Shown here: positions 18,639 through 27,541 of the stretch, one piece after another
Layout of the letters: every line of letters begins with the position of its first letter
How positions within the stretch are numbered: position 1 is the stretch's first letter
Origin: Verrucomicrobiota bacterium
GTDB taxonomy: Bacteria > Verrucomicrobiota > Verrucomicrobiia > Limisphaerales > UBA9464
Length of the DNA: 64,000 nt
Direction of reading: 5' to 3'
Assembly: GCA_947471985.1 (NCBI GenBank)
Contig: CANIZL010000004.1
Coordinates: forward strand, 49,295-113,294
The notes under the pieces: generated by a model
The model's database searches: none
Told to the model about the DNA's origin: nothing
What the model saw: only the letters and a program-made list of their open reading frames with translations
Program-made: the position numbers and the translations under genes

Positions 18639-18660
18639 AAGCCGGAGTGCGCTCCGGCTT
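18639..18660. promoter_or_regulatory. Palindrome in the LacI/glycosidase divergent promoter region
   Basis: The 22-bp sequence AAGCCGGAGTGCGCTCCGGCTT is symmetric at 20 of 22 positions (arms AAGCCGGAG and CTCCGGCTT). It lies in the 124-bp space between the divergent start codons at 18606 and 18731. Size, symmetry and location fit an operator for the adjacent LacI-type regulator. A structured leader or an interspersed hairpin repeat is the alternative. Confidence 0.45.
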
Positions 18661-18730
18661 CCCCTTTCCCGGAACGCTTCATTTCCACCCTTTCGTCGGT
18701 TCGCCGCTGGGATATAGGTTCCGGCACATC

Positions 18731-19942
18731 GTGAAGTTGCTTCCCCTCCTGCTCAGCGGGCTTGTCGTGTCGCTGACCTCCGCCTGTCAGAGGAAATCCA
18801 CGCTGAAATTCAGCGAGGTGGCCGCCGGACTGGACTACGGCAACGAGTCCGTCACGGACGTTCCGTGGTCGATTCACGTCGTCCGGGTGGATCGCACAGT
18901 GCCCGCCAATTCCCTGCAATCGCTGCATGCCCAAGGCCGGGCGGTGGGGTTGAGTCCCCTGAGCGAACAACTTCAGTGGCTGCCGACCACGCTGGGCACA
19001 CCGATGGCCGCCGTGAACGGTGATTTTTATCAACGCGAGCGCGCGTTTCAGGGGGATCCGCGGGGCTTGCAAATCGTGCAGGGCGAACTTCTCAGCGCGC
19101 CCAAAGGCGGCGTGGCCTTCTGGCTGGACGGCTCGGGTTCACCGTGGACCACCAACGTGACGCCCCACCTGCAAATCACCTGGCCGGACGGACGTGCCAC
19201 CGCCTTCGGCCTGAACGAAGAGCGCCCGCCCGGCAATCTGGTATTGTTCACGCCCGCGCTGGGAGCCTCCACCCATACGACCGACGGTGAGGAATGGATT
19301 CTGGGGCCCGCGGAAAACGGTCCGTGGTTGCCGCTGCAGCTGAATCAAACTTACTCCGCCAAGGTCCTGGCCACCCGGTCCACCGGCAACACGCCACTGG
19401 CTCCCGGCCTGCTGGTTTTGTCCGCCGGGCCCCAACTGGCCAAAACTCTGCCCCGGCTGGAGACCAACGCCATCCTGCGGATCGCCACCGCTTCCGCGCC
19501 CGTGGTGGCCGATGCCCAAGTCGCCATCGGCGGTGGCCCCGTTCTGGTCCGCGCCGGCAAGCCTCAACCGTTGCCGCGACCCACCGGCTCGGCCGAGGCC
19601 TACGAATTCAGCTCGATGACCGAGCGACATCCCCGCACCGCCGTGGGCTGGAACCAACGCTACCTCTTTCTGGTGGAGGTCGATGGCCGACAAAAGGGTT
19701 TGTCGGTGGGCATGACCTTGGCGGAACTGGCCCGGTATTTGGTGAGTCTGGGTTGCGACGAAGCGATGAATCTCGATGGCGGCGGCTCGGCGACCCTTTG
19801 GTGCGATGGTCGGGTGCGCAATAAGCCCTGTGATGGGCGGGAACGGCCCGTGGCCAATTCCTTGGTGGTGGTGCGGCGCAGGGACGCGGAGCGACCGGAC
19901 AACGCCGCGAAACCAGCCGATCCCTCGGCAGCGCCCCGGTGA
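18731..19942 (+). CDS. Phosphodiester glycosidase (NAGPA-type) lipoprotein
   Basis: A 403-residue protein from the GTG at 18731, chosen because it opens a lipoprotein signal (KLLPLLLSGLVVSLTSAC, Cys19). It belongs to the family of mammalian N-acetylglucosamine-1-phosphodiester alpha-N-acetylglucosaminidase (uncovering enzyme) and B. subtilis YngK-like proteins, which cleave glycosyl-phosphate diesters. Signature parts are AAVNGDFYQRERAFQGDPRG near the middle, VAIGGGPVLVRAG, the RHPRTAVGW block, VEVDGRQKGLSVGMTLAELA and the motif CDEAMNLDGGGSATLW. It is the first gene of a six-gene operon, and its stop overlaps the next start (GTGA at 19939-19942). Confidence 0.88.
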   Translation: MKLLPLLLSGLVVSLTSACQRKSTLKFSEVAAGLDYGNESVTDVPWSIHVVRVDRTVPANSLQSLHAQGRAVGLSPLSEQLQWLPTTLGTPMAAVNGDFYQRERAFQGDPRGLQIVQGELLSAPKGGVAFWLDGSGSPWTTNVTPHLQITWPDGRATAFGLNEERPPGNLVLFTPALGASTHTTDGEEWILGPAENGPWLPLQLNQTYSAKVLATRSTGNTPLAPGLLVLSAGPQLAKTLPRLETNAILRIATASAPVVADAQVAIGGGPVLVRAGKPQPLPRPTGSAEAYEFSSMTERHPRTAVGWNQRYLFLVEVDGRQKGLSVGMTLAELARYLVSLGCDEAMNLDGGGSATLWCDGRVRNKPCDGRERPVANSLVVVRRRDAERPDNAAKPADPSAAPR

Positions 19943-21522
19943 ACGCGCGGACCCTCCGATGCCCGCGACGCGTCGCCTGGCTTTCTGCCACCCGTCGCGG
20001 ACTGAGCCAGGCGTTGGGTGGACTTCTCCTAGCCGGGTCGTTGACCGGCGCCCCAGACCGATCCGCGCCCGCGACGACCAGTCTGGGGACTCCCCGGGAG
20101 CAGCCCGGGCAAATCCACGACCTGCGAATCGAGCTTTCACCGGAGGCCCGCGCGTCGCTGCGCACATCGCCCCGGCGCTACGTCCGGGCCACGCTCCAGG
20201 TGGACGGACAAACCTTCCCTGACGTGGGCGTCCGCCTGAAAGGTTCCACCGGCAGTTTTCGTCCGCTCGACGACCAACCGGGGTTCACCCTGGATTTCAT
20301 CCGGTTTGCTCCGGACCGAACCTCGCCCCTGGGCCCGCGAATCCATCTCAACAATTCCGTCGAGGATCCCAGCCAACTGCGCGAACAACTCGGGAGCGAA
20401 CTCTTCCAGGCGGCGGGCATCCCGACACCGCGCACCGGGCACGCCCGCGTGACCCTGCCGGGAGGTCGATCAGCATTGTACGTGTTGCAGGAGGGAGGCA
20501 CCCCGGAGTTTTTGCGCCGTGCGTTCGGGCGCGGCGACGGCGCCCTGTTCGACACGCAGGATGCGACGGCGGGTCTCGAAGCACTCACGGCGGCGGCCGC
20601 GGAGCCGGATCTGTCGCGTCGCTGGGAACGGTTGTCCGGCGTGCTGGACCTGGATCGGTTCATCACCTTTCTGGCGCTGGATGTCCTGCTCGGTCACCGG
20701 GACGGCTACGCGGTGGCGCGGAATAATTTTCGGATCTATCACGACCCGGCCACCGATCGCCTCCAATTTCTCCCCCACGGACTCGACCTACTTTTCACCG
20801 CCGCCGACCTGCCCTGGCAGCCTCGAATGGGCGGGCCCGTCGCCGCTGCGGTCCTGGCCACTCCCGAAGGCCGACGACGCTACGAGGCCCGGTTCGCCGC
20901 CCTGTTTGCCACGGTCCTGCAGACGGAGTCGCTCACGCAACGCGTGCACGAACTTCTCGCAACACTGCGCCCCCGGGTGACCCATCGCGAATGGGCGGAA
21001 CTCCAAAAGGGAGCGGCGGAATTGGTGACGGCGATTGGGGCGCGGAGAAAATCCCTCGAACGACAGTTCGCGGAGCCGCGCGCCCAAGTCCTCACCTTCG
21101 AACACGGAGTCGCCCCAATCGCCGGTTGGCGACCGGTGGATGTTCCCGAGCAAGGACGCCTGGAGCAGGTCGTGGTCCCGGACATCGGTGCATCCCTGCA
21201 CCTCGTCGCAGGTCCGCGAACCGCGGCGTCATGGCGGGCCCGGATCCAGCTTCCGGCGGGACATTATCGCTTTGCCGGCCGGGTCCGCACGGCCCACGCC
21301 ACGGCGCGTCCGTATGGTCGACGACAAGGCGCCGCCTTGCGGGTGGCGGGCGGAACGCAATCCTCGGCCAACGTGCTGGGAGACACACCGTGGCAACCGG
21401 TGGCGGTTGAGTTCGAGGTCCACGGGGCCATTGCAGAAGTCGAGGTTCTCTGCGAGTTTTCCGCCAGTCACGGCGAAGCTTGGTTCGATCAGGCTTCGCT
21501 GCGAATTGAGCAACTGCCCTGA
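19939..21522 (+). CDS. CotH-family kinase, secreted
   Basis: A 527-residue protein starting at GTG 19939. After a signal-like segment ([15 protein letters not shown]) come the family landmarks: [16 protein letters not shown] (conserved K-G turn), LHNNS-like [57 protein letters not shown] and [13 protein letters not shown]. CotH proteins are atypical kinases, first shown in spores, where they phosphorylate coat proteins. Here the usual PWDLD metal-binding segment reads PHGLD, keeping the second Asp only, a variant also known in the family. The last 130 residues resemble a carbohydrate-binding or jelly-roll domain. It is coupled to the glycosidase upstream and followed 4 bp later by a pilin-like gene. 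Confidence 0.85.
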   Translation: MNARTLRCPRRVAWLSATRRGLSQALGGLLLAGSLTGAPDRSAPATTSLGTPREQPGQIHDLRIELSPEARASLRTSPRRYVRATLQVDGQTFPDVGVRLKGSTGSFRPLDDQPGFTLDFIRFAPDRTSPLGPRIHLNNSVEDPSQLREQLGSELFQAAGIPTPRTGHARVTLPGGRSALYVLQEGGTPEFLRRAFGRGDGALFDTQDATAGLEALTAAAAEPDLSRRWERLSGVLDLDRFITFLALDVLLGHRDGYAVARNNFRIYHDPATDRLQFLPHGLDLLFTAADLPWQPRMGGPVAAAVLATPEGRRRYEARFAALFATVLQTESLTQRVHELLATLRPRVTHREWAELQKGAAELVTAIGARRKSLERQFAEPRAQVLTFEHGVAPIAGWRPVDVPEQGRLEQVVVPDIGASLHLVAGPRTAASWRARIQLPAGHYRFAGRVRTAHATARPYGRRQGAALRVAGGTQSSANVLGDTPWQPVAVEFEVHGAIAEVEVLCEFSASHGEAWFDQASLRIEQLP

Positions 21523-21526
21523 TCAA

Positions 21527-22354
21527 ATGTGCGACGACCGTTCCCTGACCAGTACTCCGCCTGCCCGGAGCGGATGGTCCGACCCGTGGGAAACCGCGGC
21601 GCCGGATCGCCCCAGCCGGTCGGCCGGCATGGGCCCGATTCCGGTCGCGCCGTCGGGTGCGGCAGACCTTAATCCTGCCCGGGGCAGCTGCGGGACCCTC
21701 TTACCCCGGACCGCCGCGTTCACGTTGATCGAGCTGCTGGTGGTCATCGCCATCATCGCGATTCTGGCCGCCCTGTTGCTGCCCGCGCTCAGTCTGGCCA
21801 AATCGAAGGCCATCCGGACCGTTTGCCTGAACGACCTCCGCCAAGTGAGCCTGGGCTTCCGCATTTGGGCCGGGGATCACCGCGAGAAATATCCTTGGGC
21901 GCTCAGTTACACGAATGAAGGCAGTCTGGGTTCGCCCGATTGGACGGATAATTTCCGGGTCTGCTCGAACGAACTCGGCTCACCGCGGATTCTCCTGTGC
22001 CCCACCGACCGCACGCACAAGCCGGGCACCAACTGGGTCCATCTCGATGCGCTGGCGAACATCAGCTATTTTGTGGGCACCAAGGCGGAGGAAACCAATC
22101 CGCAAACGATCGTTGCCGGTGACAGCAACGTGACCGGCGGCAGTGGCGGCTTGGATCCTTCGTGGAGCGTTTTTCTGGGCAGCTCCATTGATGCCGCCTG
22201 GGACAAAAACCTGCACAACAAGAACGGCAATTTCGCCCTGGCGGATGGCAGTGTGCAGAACACCAAGACCCCGGCCCTCCGCAGCCAGATCAGCGTGGGC
22301 CTGGCCAGCGGCCTGACCAACGTGGTCTTCTCCAAGCCGCGCGGCGTTTTCTAA
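21527..22354 (+). CDS. Pilin-like secreted protein with type IV prepilin leader (second of three)
   Basis: A 275-residue protein from the ATG at 21527; an ATG at 21629 would give a shorter, more usual leader. The prepilin segment is [20 protein letters not shown], with Glu+5 intact, though the residue before Phe+1 is Ala in place of Gly. It is followed by [20 protein letters not shown]. Near the C-terminus [20 protein letters not shown] is the H-X9-DG-like element of this family. The unusually long 60-plus residue leader suggests the later start. It is the third gene of the operon that begins at 18731. Confidence 0.8.
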   Translation: MCDDRSLTSTPPARSGWSDPWETAAPDRPSRSAGMGPIPVAPSGAADLNPARGSCGTLLPRTAAFTLIELLVVIAIIAILAALLLPALSLAKSKAIRTVCLNDLRQVSLGFRIWAGDHREKYPWALSYTNEGSLGSPDWTDNFRVCSNELGSPRILLCPTDRTHKPGTNWVHLDALANISYFVGTKAEETNPQTIVAGDSNVTGGSGGLDPSWSVFLGSSIDAAWDKNLHNKNGNFALADGSVQNTKTPALRSQISVGLASGLTNVVFSKPRGVF

Positions 22355-22373
22355 GGACCTCGGAAGTCCCACC

Positions 22374-23057
22374 TTGGCCCTCCCCGCTCCCGCCGTGCCC
22401 GCCCATCGACCGGTCCAAATCCTCGCGGTGATCGCCCTGCTGGGTTCGATCGCCACGCTCTGGTTCACCCAAACCGGGCGACCTCCGAGAAGCAACTCCC
22501 GCTTGCACGAAGAGGTCGGTCGCGCGCTGGCGCAGGAATCCCTCAAACTGCTGCGTCCCGGCGGTCACCTCACCGTGATCACTCGCGACACCAGCACCTT
22601 TCCCCAACCGGCGCTGGATCTGACCCTCGACGGCCTTCGAAAGGAATTGCGCCAGGCCGGTACGGCCGAGCCCACCGTGGACACCCTGCAGGTGGACACC
22701 CTGCGGCCCGTCCAGGTGCCATCCGGAGACTTTGCCGAATGGATCCGCCGAGCCGCCGCCGGAGACGTCATTGTGTCGCTGCTGGGCCCACCTCTGTTGA
22801 CGGAGGAGCAACGCCAGGCCTTGGGGGAGATCAAACCGGGAATCGTCGCTCTCTGCGCCGGCTTTCAGCCCGACAACTCCACGCTACGCCGACTCTCCGA
22901 GCAACGCCTGTTGCAGGCGGCCGTCCTGAGTCGACCCCTGGCGTCCATTACCCCGGTGAAGCCGGCACGAACCACGGGTGAAACCTTCGACGAACTGTAT
23001 CAACGGGTACGCGCAACCGATCTGGCGCGCCTGCCTGACGCCGGCGTGTCGCCCTGA
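22374..23057 (+). CDS. Single-pass membrane-anchored protein of unknown function
   Basis: A 227-residue protein starting at TTG 22374. One N-terminal transmembrane segment (VQILAVIALLGSIATLWF) is followed by an extracytoplasmic alpha/beta-like domain. Readable pieces are KLLRPGGHLTVITRDTSTFP, TVDTLQVDTLRPVQVPSG, DVIVSLLGPPLLTEEQRQAL and KPGIVALCAGFQPDNSTLRR. The alternation of short strands and helices suggests a Rossmann-like or binding-protein lobe, but no family was recognised. It lies between two pilin-like genes with gaps of 19 and 10 bp, so a role linked to them is the simplest guess. Confidence 0.65.
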   Translation: MALPAPAVPAHRPVQILAVIALLGSIATLWFTQTGRPPRSNSRLHEEVGRALAQESLKLLRPGGHLTVITRDTSTFPQPALDLTLDGLRKELRQAGTAEPTVDTLQVDTLRPVQVPSGDFAEWIRRAAAGDVIVSLLGPPLLTEEQRQALGEIKPGIVALCAGFQPDNSTLRRLSEQRLLQAAVLSRPLASITPVKPARTTGETFDELYQRVRATDLARLPDAGVSP

Positions 23058-23067
23058 ACCTCGTCTC

Positions 23068-23772
23068 GTGCACTTCCTTCGCCCGCTTGCTCCAGGATTC
23101 GTGCACCGCCCGACCACGGCGTTCACGCTGCCCAGCCTGTTGGTCGTCCTCGCCACCGCCAGCGTCCTCGCCACGTTGGTACTGATCCCGTTGCTCAGCA
23201 CGAAACGTCAGGCCCGGCTGGCGCTTTGCCTCAGCAATCTTCAGCAGGTGAATCGGGCCGTGGTGTCCTTCAGCACGGACCACGGCGGACTGCTCCCCGG
23301 CATGAGCGGCAGCCCGGCCGGCGAGTTGCAGTGGTGGTACAAGGAGCAGGTGAAATCGTACCTGGGCATGACCGGACCCTCCTCCGCCCAGGACGCGCTT
23401 TTCGCCTGCCCGGAAGACCGGGGGTATTCGGATCCCCAACCGTTTCATCTCAGCGAACGCTTTGACTACGGCAGCTATAATTTTAACGGCGTCCAACTGC
23501 CCGGCGCCCCGAACATCGCCGGTGCCGCGGTCTCTGCCATCACGGAACCCAAGCGCACTCTGCTAACCATGGAATGGACCGCCCACGCGCCCTTGTCGTG
23601 GCATCGCAGCCGGACCGGCCGGCAGAATTCCCCTTTCTACCGTGACGCCGAAAGCGTGGTCGGGTTCGTCGACGGACACGTGGGTTTGACCCCGATTTAC
23701 TACGATGGCTATACACCTGCCTATCTTCGCGACCCGCTGCCGGGTTACGCCTACCGCTATAGCGGCAATTGA
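23068..23772 (+). CDS. Variant pilin-like protein lacking the +5 glutamate
   Basis: A 234-residue protein; GTG 23068 is preferred, and GTG 23101 would shorten the leader. The N-terminal element reads TAFTLPSLLVVLATASVLA, where the family norm is FTLIELLVV, so Glu+5 is replaced by Ser and Ile+4 by Pro. The remainder is typical of the pilin-like family: LCLSNLQQVNRAVVSFSTDH, FACPEDRG and VVGFVDGHVGLTPI. Glu+5 normally directs subunit assembly in type IV filaments, so this paralog may be secreted or membrane-held without joining a filament. It is followed 7 bp later by the operon's last gene. Confidence 0.78.
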   Translation: MHFLRPLAPGFVHRPTTAFTLPSLLVVLATASVLATLVLIPLLSTKRQARLALCLSNLQQVNRAVVSFSTDHGGLLPGMSGSPAGELQWWYKEQVKSYLGMTGPSSAQDALFACPEDRGYSDPQPFHLSERFDYGSYNFNGVQLPGAPNIAGAAVSAITEPKRTLLTMEWTAHAPLSWHRSRTGRQNSPFYRDAESVVGFVDGHVGLTPIYYDGYTPAYLRDPLPGYAYRYSGN

Positions 23773-23779
23773 AAGACCG

Positions 23780-25732
23780 ATGACCGTCCCCGTTCGTTCC
23801 CTGGTCCCCGGCCTCCGCCGGATGTGCGCGCCGCTGCGAGGCGGCGGACTCTTCCTGCTGGTTTCGCTCGCCGCCTTGGCCGCTCCCCAGCTCGGACCCT
23901 GGCGGCCGCTATTCCAGGGCATCGACCACCTCGTGGCAACCAACTCCGCGAGTTCCACCGATTTCGACAATCTCATGGTCGCGAACGCGCTGCGCGTCGA
24001 CCTGCAAGATCCGGATGTCCGACTCTTCAGCACCCCGCGCATCGACAATTACCAGGCCAACGGTCGCGAAACCGCCGGTCGCACGGTGAGTCGCTTCCTG
24101 CAGAACTACCACCTGCAGGTGGCGATCAACGCGAATTTCTTCGATCCCACCGGTTACTATCTGCCGGAAGGAACACCCATGATTGTGCGAGGCCTGGCGA
24201 TCAGCGACGGGCTCCAGGTGTCCGCGCGGACCGACGCGTCGCCCACGTTGCTGGTGGATGCCCTCAACCATGCCGAGATCATCGCGAACAACGAGCCCGC
24301 CGCCGACACCACCGGCATTCATACCGCCATCACCGGCGACTATCCGCTGGTGGTTCAAGGCGTGAACATCGGCCGCAAATACCTCAGCGCCGGCGGATTT
24401 ATCCATGGCGTCAATCCCCGTACGGCCGTCGGGTTGTCGCAGGATCGCCGTTACCTGTACCTGTTGACCGTTGATGGCCGTCAGCCGGGCTATAGCGATG
24501 GCGCCTACGATTATGAAACTGGCGCCTGGTTAAAGCTGCTGGGCGCCCATGACGCAATGAATATGGATGGCGGAGGTTCGACCACGATGTCGTGGCAAAA
24601 CAGCCTCGGCAATCCGGAGCGTTTGAATAAGTCCAGCGCCGTGGCGGATTCCGGCAAGGAACGGACGGTGGGCGCCCACTTCGGGGTCTTCGCCAAACCA
24701 CTTGTGGGATTTGTGAACACCGTCCTGGTCCAGCCCGACGACACCTCGGCCGTGATCTTGTGGAACACGCCCACGCCAGCGACCTCGCAGGTGGAGTACG
24801 GGCTTACCGGCGATTACGGACAATCCTCGGTCCTGCAAACCCTGGCGGGCACGAATCATTCGGTGAAGCTCACCGGACTGAAGCCGGATACCGGGTATTT
24901 TTTCCGGGCGATCTCCACCGTGGACGCCAACCGGTACACTTCCGCGAATCTGTTTTTCACCACCACCAACTATGTCACCAGGCAGGTCCTGGTGGAGACC
25001 ACGGCGAACTGGAAGTACACCCACGACACTTTCGATGGCACCGAATGGACCGCCCCGCAGGCCGACGAAGCGACGTGGAGTGGCCCGGGCGCGGGGCTCC
25101 TGTGGGTGGACGCCCGATCGACGGGACCGAATGAAGCCGTGCAGCCCAAAGGACAGGAGCTGCCGGGCGATCCGGGAAATTCCGGCCTGCCGTTTCTCAC
25201 CTACTATTTCCGCACGCACTTCGCGTTCACCGGCAAGGCCCCCAACATCGTGCTACACGCCTCCGCCTTCGTCGACGACGGCGCCGTCTTCTATCTGAAT
25301 GGCCACGAGATCTACCGCCTGCGCATGGAGGACGCGCCGGCACCGATCGCCAACGACAGCCTCGCCGCGGGTTTCCCGTGTGAAGGTGACGCCACCTGTG
25401 CCGATGAATTTTCGGTCGGCGAAGCCCTGGCGGATTTCCTGATCAACGGCGACAACGTCCTGGCGGTGGAGGTCCACAATTACAATGCCCGGAGCGCGGA
25501 CATCACCTTCGGTCTCCAGTTGACGGCCGCCGTACCGCGCAGCGCGCCGGCCGTCCTGGGCATCAGCGCTGCCGCGGGCGCGCTGAGTCTCAACTGGACC
25601 GCCAGCGGGTACGTCCTGCAGGAAGCGGGGTCTCCCGATGGACCCTGGTCGACCGTTCCCGGCCCGATCACCAGCGGCCCCTACACGCCCCCGGGAAATC
25701 AAACGACGCACTACTATCGGCTGAAACACTAG
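23780..25732 (+). CDS. Phosphodiester glycosidase (NAGPA-type) with FnIII and jelly-roll domains
   Basis: A 650-residue secreted protein from the ATG at 23780. Domains in order: a signal peptide (GGLFLLVSLAALAAP); a glycosidase domain, residues about 45-315 (VAINANFFDPTGYYLPEG, AITGDYPLVVQG, NPRTAVGLSQDRRYLYLL, VDGRQPGYSDGAYD, AMNMDGGGSTTM); a fibronectin type III domain, about 320-400 (SAVILWNTPTPATSQVEYG, KLTGLKPDTGYFFRAIST); and a beta-rich module about 410-590 (FYLNGHEIYRLRM, NGDNVLAVEVHNYN) that resembles carbohydrate-binding jelly rolls. The catalytic motif reads NMDGGGS here, where the three paralogs in this window have NLDGGGS. It closes the operon begun at 18731. Confidence 0.87.
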   Translation: MTVPVRSLVPGLRRMCAPLRGGGLFLLVSLAALAAPQLGPWRPLFQGIDHLVATNSASSTDFDNLMVANALRVDLQDPDVRLFSTPRIDNYQANGRETAGRTVSRFLQNYHLQVAINANFFDPTGYYLPEGTPMIVRGLAISDGLQVSARTDASPTLLVDALNHAEIIANNEPAADTTGIHTAITGDYPLVVQGVNIGRKYLSAGGFIHGVNPRTAVGLSQDRRYLYLLTVDGRQPGYSDGAYDYETGAWLKLLGAHDAMNMDGGGSTTMSWQNSLGNPERLNKSSAVADSGKERTVGAHFGVFAKPLVGFVNTVLVQPDDTSAVILWNTPTPATSQVEYGLTGDYGQSSVLQTLAGTNHSVKLTGLKPDTGYFFRAISTVDANRYTSANLFFTTTNYVTRQVLVETTANWKYTHDTFDGTEWTAPQADEATWSGPGAGLLWVDARSTGPNEAVQPKGQELPGDPGNSGLPFLTYYFRTHFAFTGKAPNIVLHASAFVDDGAVFYLNGHEIYRLRMEDAPAPIANDSLAAGFPCEGDATCADEFSVGEALADFLINGDNVLAVEVHNYNARSADITFGLQLTAAVPRSAPAVLGISAAAGALSLNWTASGYVLQEAGSPDGPWSTVPGPITSGPYTPPGNQTTHYYRLKH

Positions 25733-25756
25733 GCCTGCGTACCAGCAGTGGGCGCT

Positions 25757-25936
25757 ATCCCGACTTTCGGTAGCGGCGCCTATTTTCGTGAGGAACCCGC
25801 GCATTCATGGGTCAATCCGCACCCCCCAGTGCGGCCAAATTTGGGGCCAGGCTCCCTATCCAGGCGCGATGAAACCGGTGCCAGGTTCAGTATTTGCCCT
25901 GCACACCCAGCCTGGATGGCGTGCCAGGTTCAAGGT
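25757..25936. repeat. GTGCCAGGTTC interspersed repeat region, copy A
   Basis: This is the gap between two convergent genes (stops at 25732 and 26033). Copies of the core lie at about 25844-25855 (GGGCCAGGCTCC), 25877-25888 (GGTGCCAGGTTC) and 25919-25933 (GCGTGCCAGGTTCAA). The last two have core starts exactly 43 bp apart. The block opens with ACTTTCGGTAGCGGCGCC, closely similar to ACTTGCGGTAATGGCGCC opening the second region at about 53770. The rest of the gap to 26032 shows nothing recognisable. Confidence 0.75.
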
Positions 25937-26032
25937 TGGTGACCGTGAGATCGTAGAGCAGCAAGTTGGGTTGAGCCCCGGAATCGGCCCCGGAAACGAG
26001 CTTAAACAACAACCCTCCGTGCAGAGGGCGCC

Positions 26033-27520
26033 TTACTGATTGAGCCGCGCGCGCGGCCGGCGACCGCGCACCTGGCCGTCGAGTTGTCCTTTGACCTGGA
26101 CGTAACGTCCCGAGACCCAGGATTTGAGGGGAACGTTGTCAATCTGCACCGCGTCGGGAAAACCCCAGGGGCGATAGCCATCCCGACCGATCTCACGATC
26201 ATGCCGGGGCTGATCCACATCGCCTGCGTCGGGCGCCAGGGTCCCGAGGACCGTCTTTTGGAAATCCGCCTTCGCCCGTTTCGACTCCGCTTCCACCGTG
26301 CGGCGCGTGACCGCCGCCACGCGATCCACGTCGGCGTGAAGGCGTTTGGGCTCAAAGTGATTGGTCAGCAGGGAGGAAAGTTGCGCCCGATAGACGAGCG
26401 CGAGCTTCGGGTCCTGCACGCATCGTTCGATCAGGGTGTTGGAATCCGCATTGGGCCGCAGTACGCTGAACGTCATCTGTTCGGCCGACGGCCCGGACAC
26501 CGGATGCGCGCCGAAAGCTTCATTCAAATCCCACGGAATGAAATGCGCCTTGTGCGTCTTGGCGTCGATGAAGAGGTAATAGTTGTGCCCGTTGCCAATG
26601 AAGGAATCGATGTTGGCCAGGATGGAATTGAGCGCCACGAAGCGCAGCAAATGCTCCGGTTCGATGAACTTGGCCAGGCCCGTGGCAAAGGCCGCTGGAT
26701 CCACCGTATGAATGAAGCGGGTGAATTCGATCAAGCGCTGGGCGTCCGCCGGATCCACCTTGCCCTTCGGTCCATAACGATCGACGTACGCGTCCCAATC
26801 ATCTCCAAAAAAGGCGAGCCCCTGCATCATCTCCGGCTTCACGAGCAGCCCGGCGGAGGTGCCGAAATTGCGCTTGAGAAAATCCTTCGTGACGGGTTCG
26901 ACCAGGGTGTAAAGCCCGAGAAATTGTCGCTCCACCTGACCGGGAATGGTCAGCGTCACGGAGGCAAAGGCCGTGCGCGGGGCGGCGATTCCGGCCTGAC
27001 GGAAAAGATCATAGGCCAGCGCCTCCCGCATCTGGGAGGCATCGTTGACGTTGTTGTTGAGCACCAGCTCCTCTTCGCCAAAGAAGGTGCGCCCGGGCGC
27101 ATCGCGATTGAAATCGAGCTTGAAGGGGCGCTTCAACCCGTTGGGAGCCCGCACAAACGAACTATTACCCTTGAACCGGATGGCCACATTGGTCCACAGC
27201 CGTCCGCCCGCCTCGACATTACAGGTGGCCCAGGTGTAATCATCGCGCCGGTGACCGAAGCCACCGCCTTGAGGCCGGCCGTTGTTGCCGAAGATACCCT
27301 CCATAAGCGCGCCCGTAAACCCGCGGGCCTGGTTGGGTTGGGATCGGTTCGACGTTTTGGATCCCATCTCCTTCCACGCTTTGGGCGTGATGGTGAGGTG
27401 GATGTTCCACAAATTGGTCAGTCCGAAAACCGCCGGATCCCGCGGTGCCTCCGCCCCGCAGAGTCTTCCCAGCATCAGGTGGAGGCCGATGACGACCCAA
27501 AGACAGCGCAATTGAATCAT
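26033..27520 (-). CDS. Secreted CotH-family kinase
   Basis: A 495-residue protein with signal peptide IQLRCLWVVIGLHLMLGRL. Family landmarks are NLWNIHLTITPKAWKEM, VAIRFKGNSSFVRAPNG (nucleotide-binding K-G-N-S), ELVLNNNVNDASQMREALA, DLFRQAGIAAPRTAFASV, FLGLYTLVEPVTKDFL, then NILxNIDSFIGNGHNYYLF-like and HFIPWDLNEAFG (metal-binding PWD). This resembles the CotH kinases that phosphorylate secreted or surface proteins. An arginine-rich tail (GRRPRARLNQ) ends the protein. It lies 21 bp downstream of the PPP-type phosphatase gene on the same strand, an arrangement suggesting a kinase and phosphatase acting in the same compartment. Confidence 0.88.
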   Translation of the reverse strand: MIQLRCLWVVIGLHLMLGRLCGAEAPRDPAVFGLTNLWNIHLTITPKAWKEMGSKTSNRSQPNQARGFTGALMEGIFGNNGRPQGGGFGHRRDDYTWATCNVEAGGRLWTNVAIRFKGNSSFVRAPNGLKRPFKLDFNRDAPGRTFFGEEELVLNNNVNDASQMREALAYDLFRQAGIAAPRTAFASVTLTIPGQVERQFLGLYTLVEPVTKDFLKRNFGTSAGLLVKPEMMQGLAFFGDDWDAYVDRYGPKGKVDPADAQRLIEFTRFIHTVDPAAFATGLAKFIEPEHLLRFVALNSILANIDSFIGNGHNYYLFIDAKTHKAHFIPWDLNEAFGAHPVSGPSAEQMTFSVLRPNADSNTLIERCVQDPKLALVYRAQLSSLLTNHFEPKRLHADVDRVAAVTRRTVEAESKRAKADFQKTVLGTLAPDAGDVDQPRHDREIGRDGYRPWGFPDAVQIDNVPLKSWVSGRYVQVKGQLDGQVRGRRPRARLNQ

Positions 27521-27541
27521 AGGTGACGAGAGCAGGACAGG

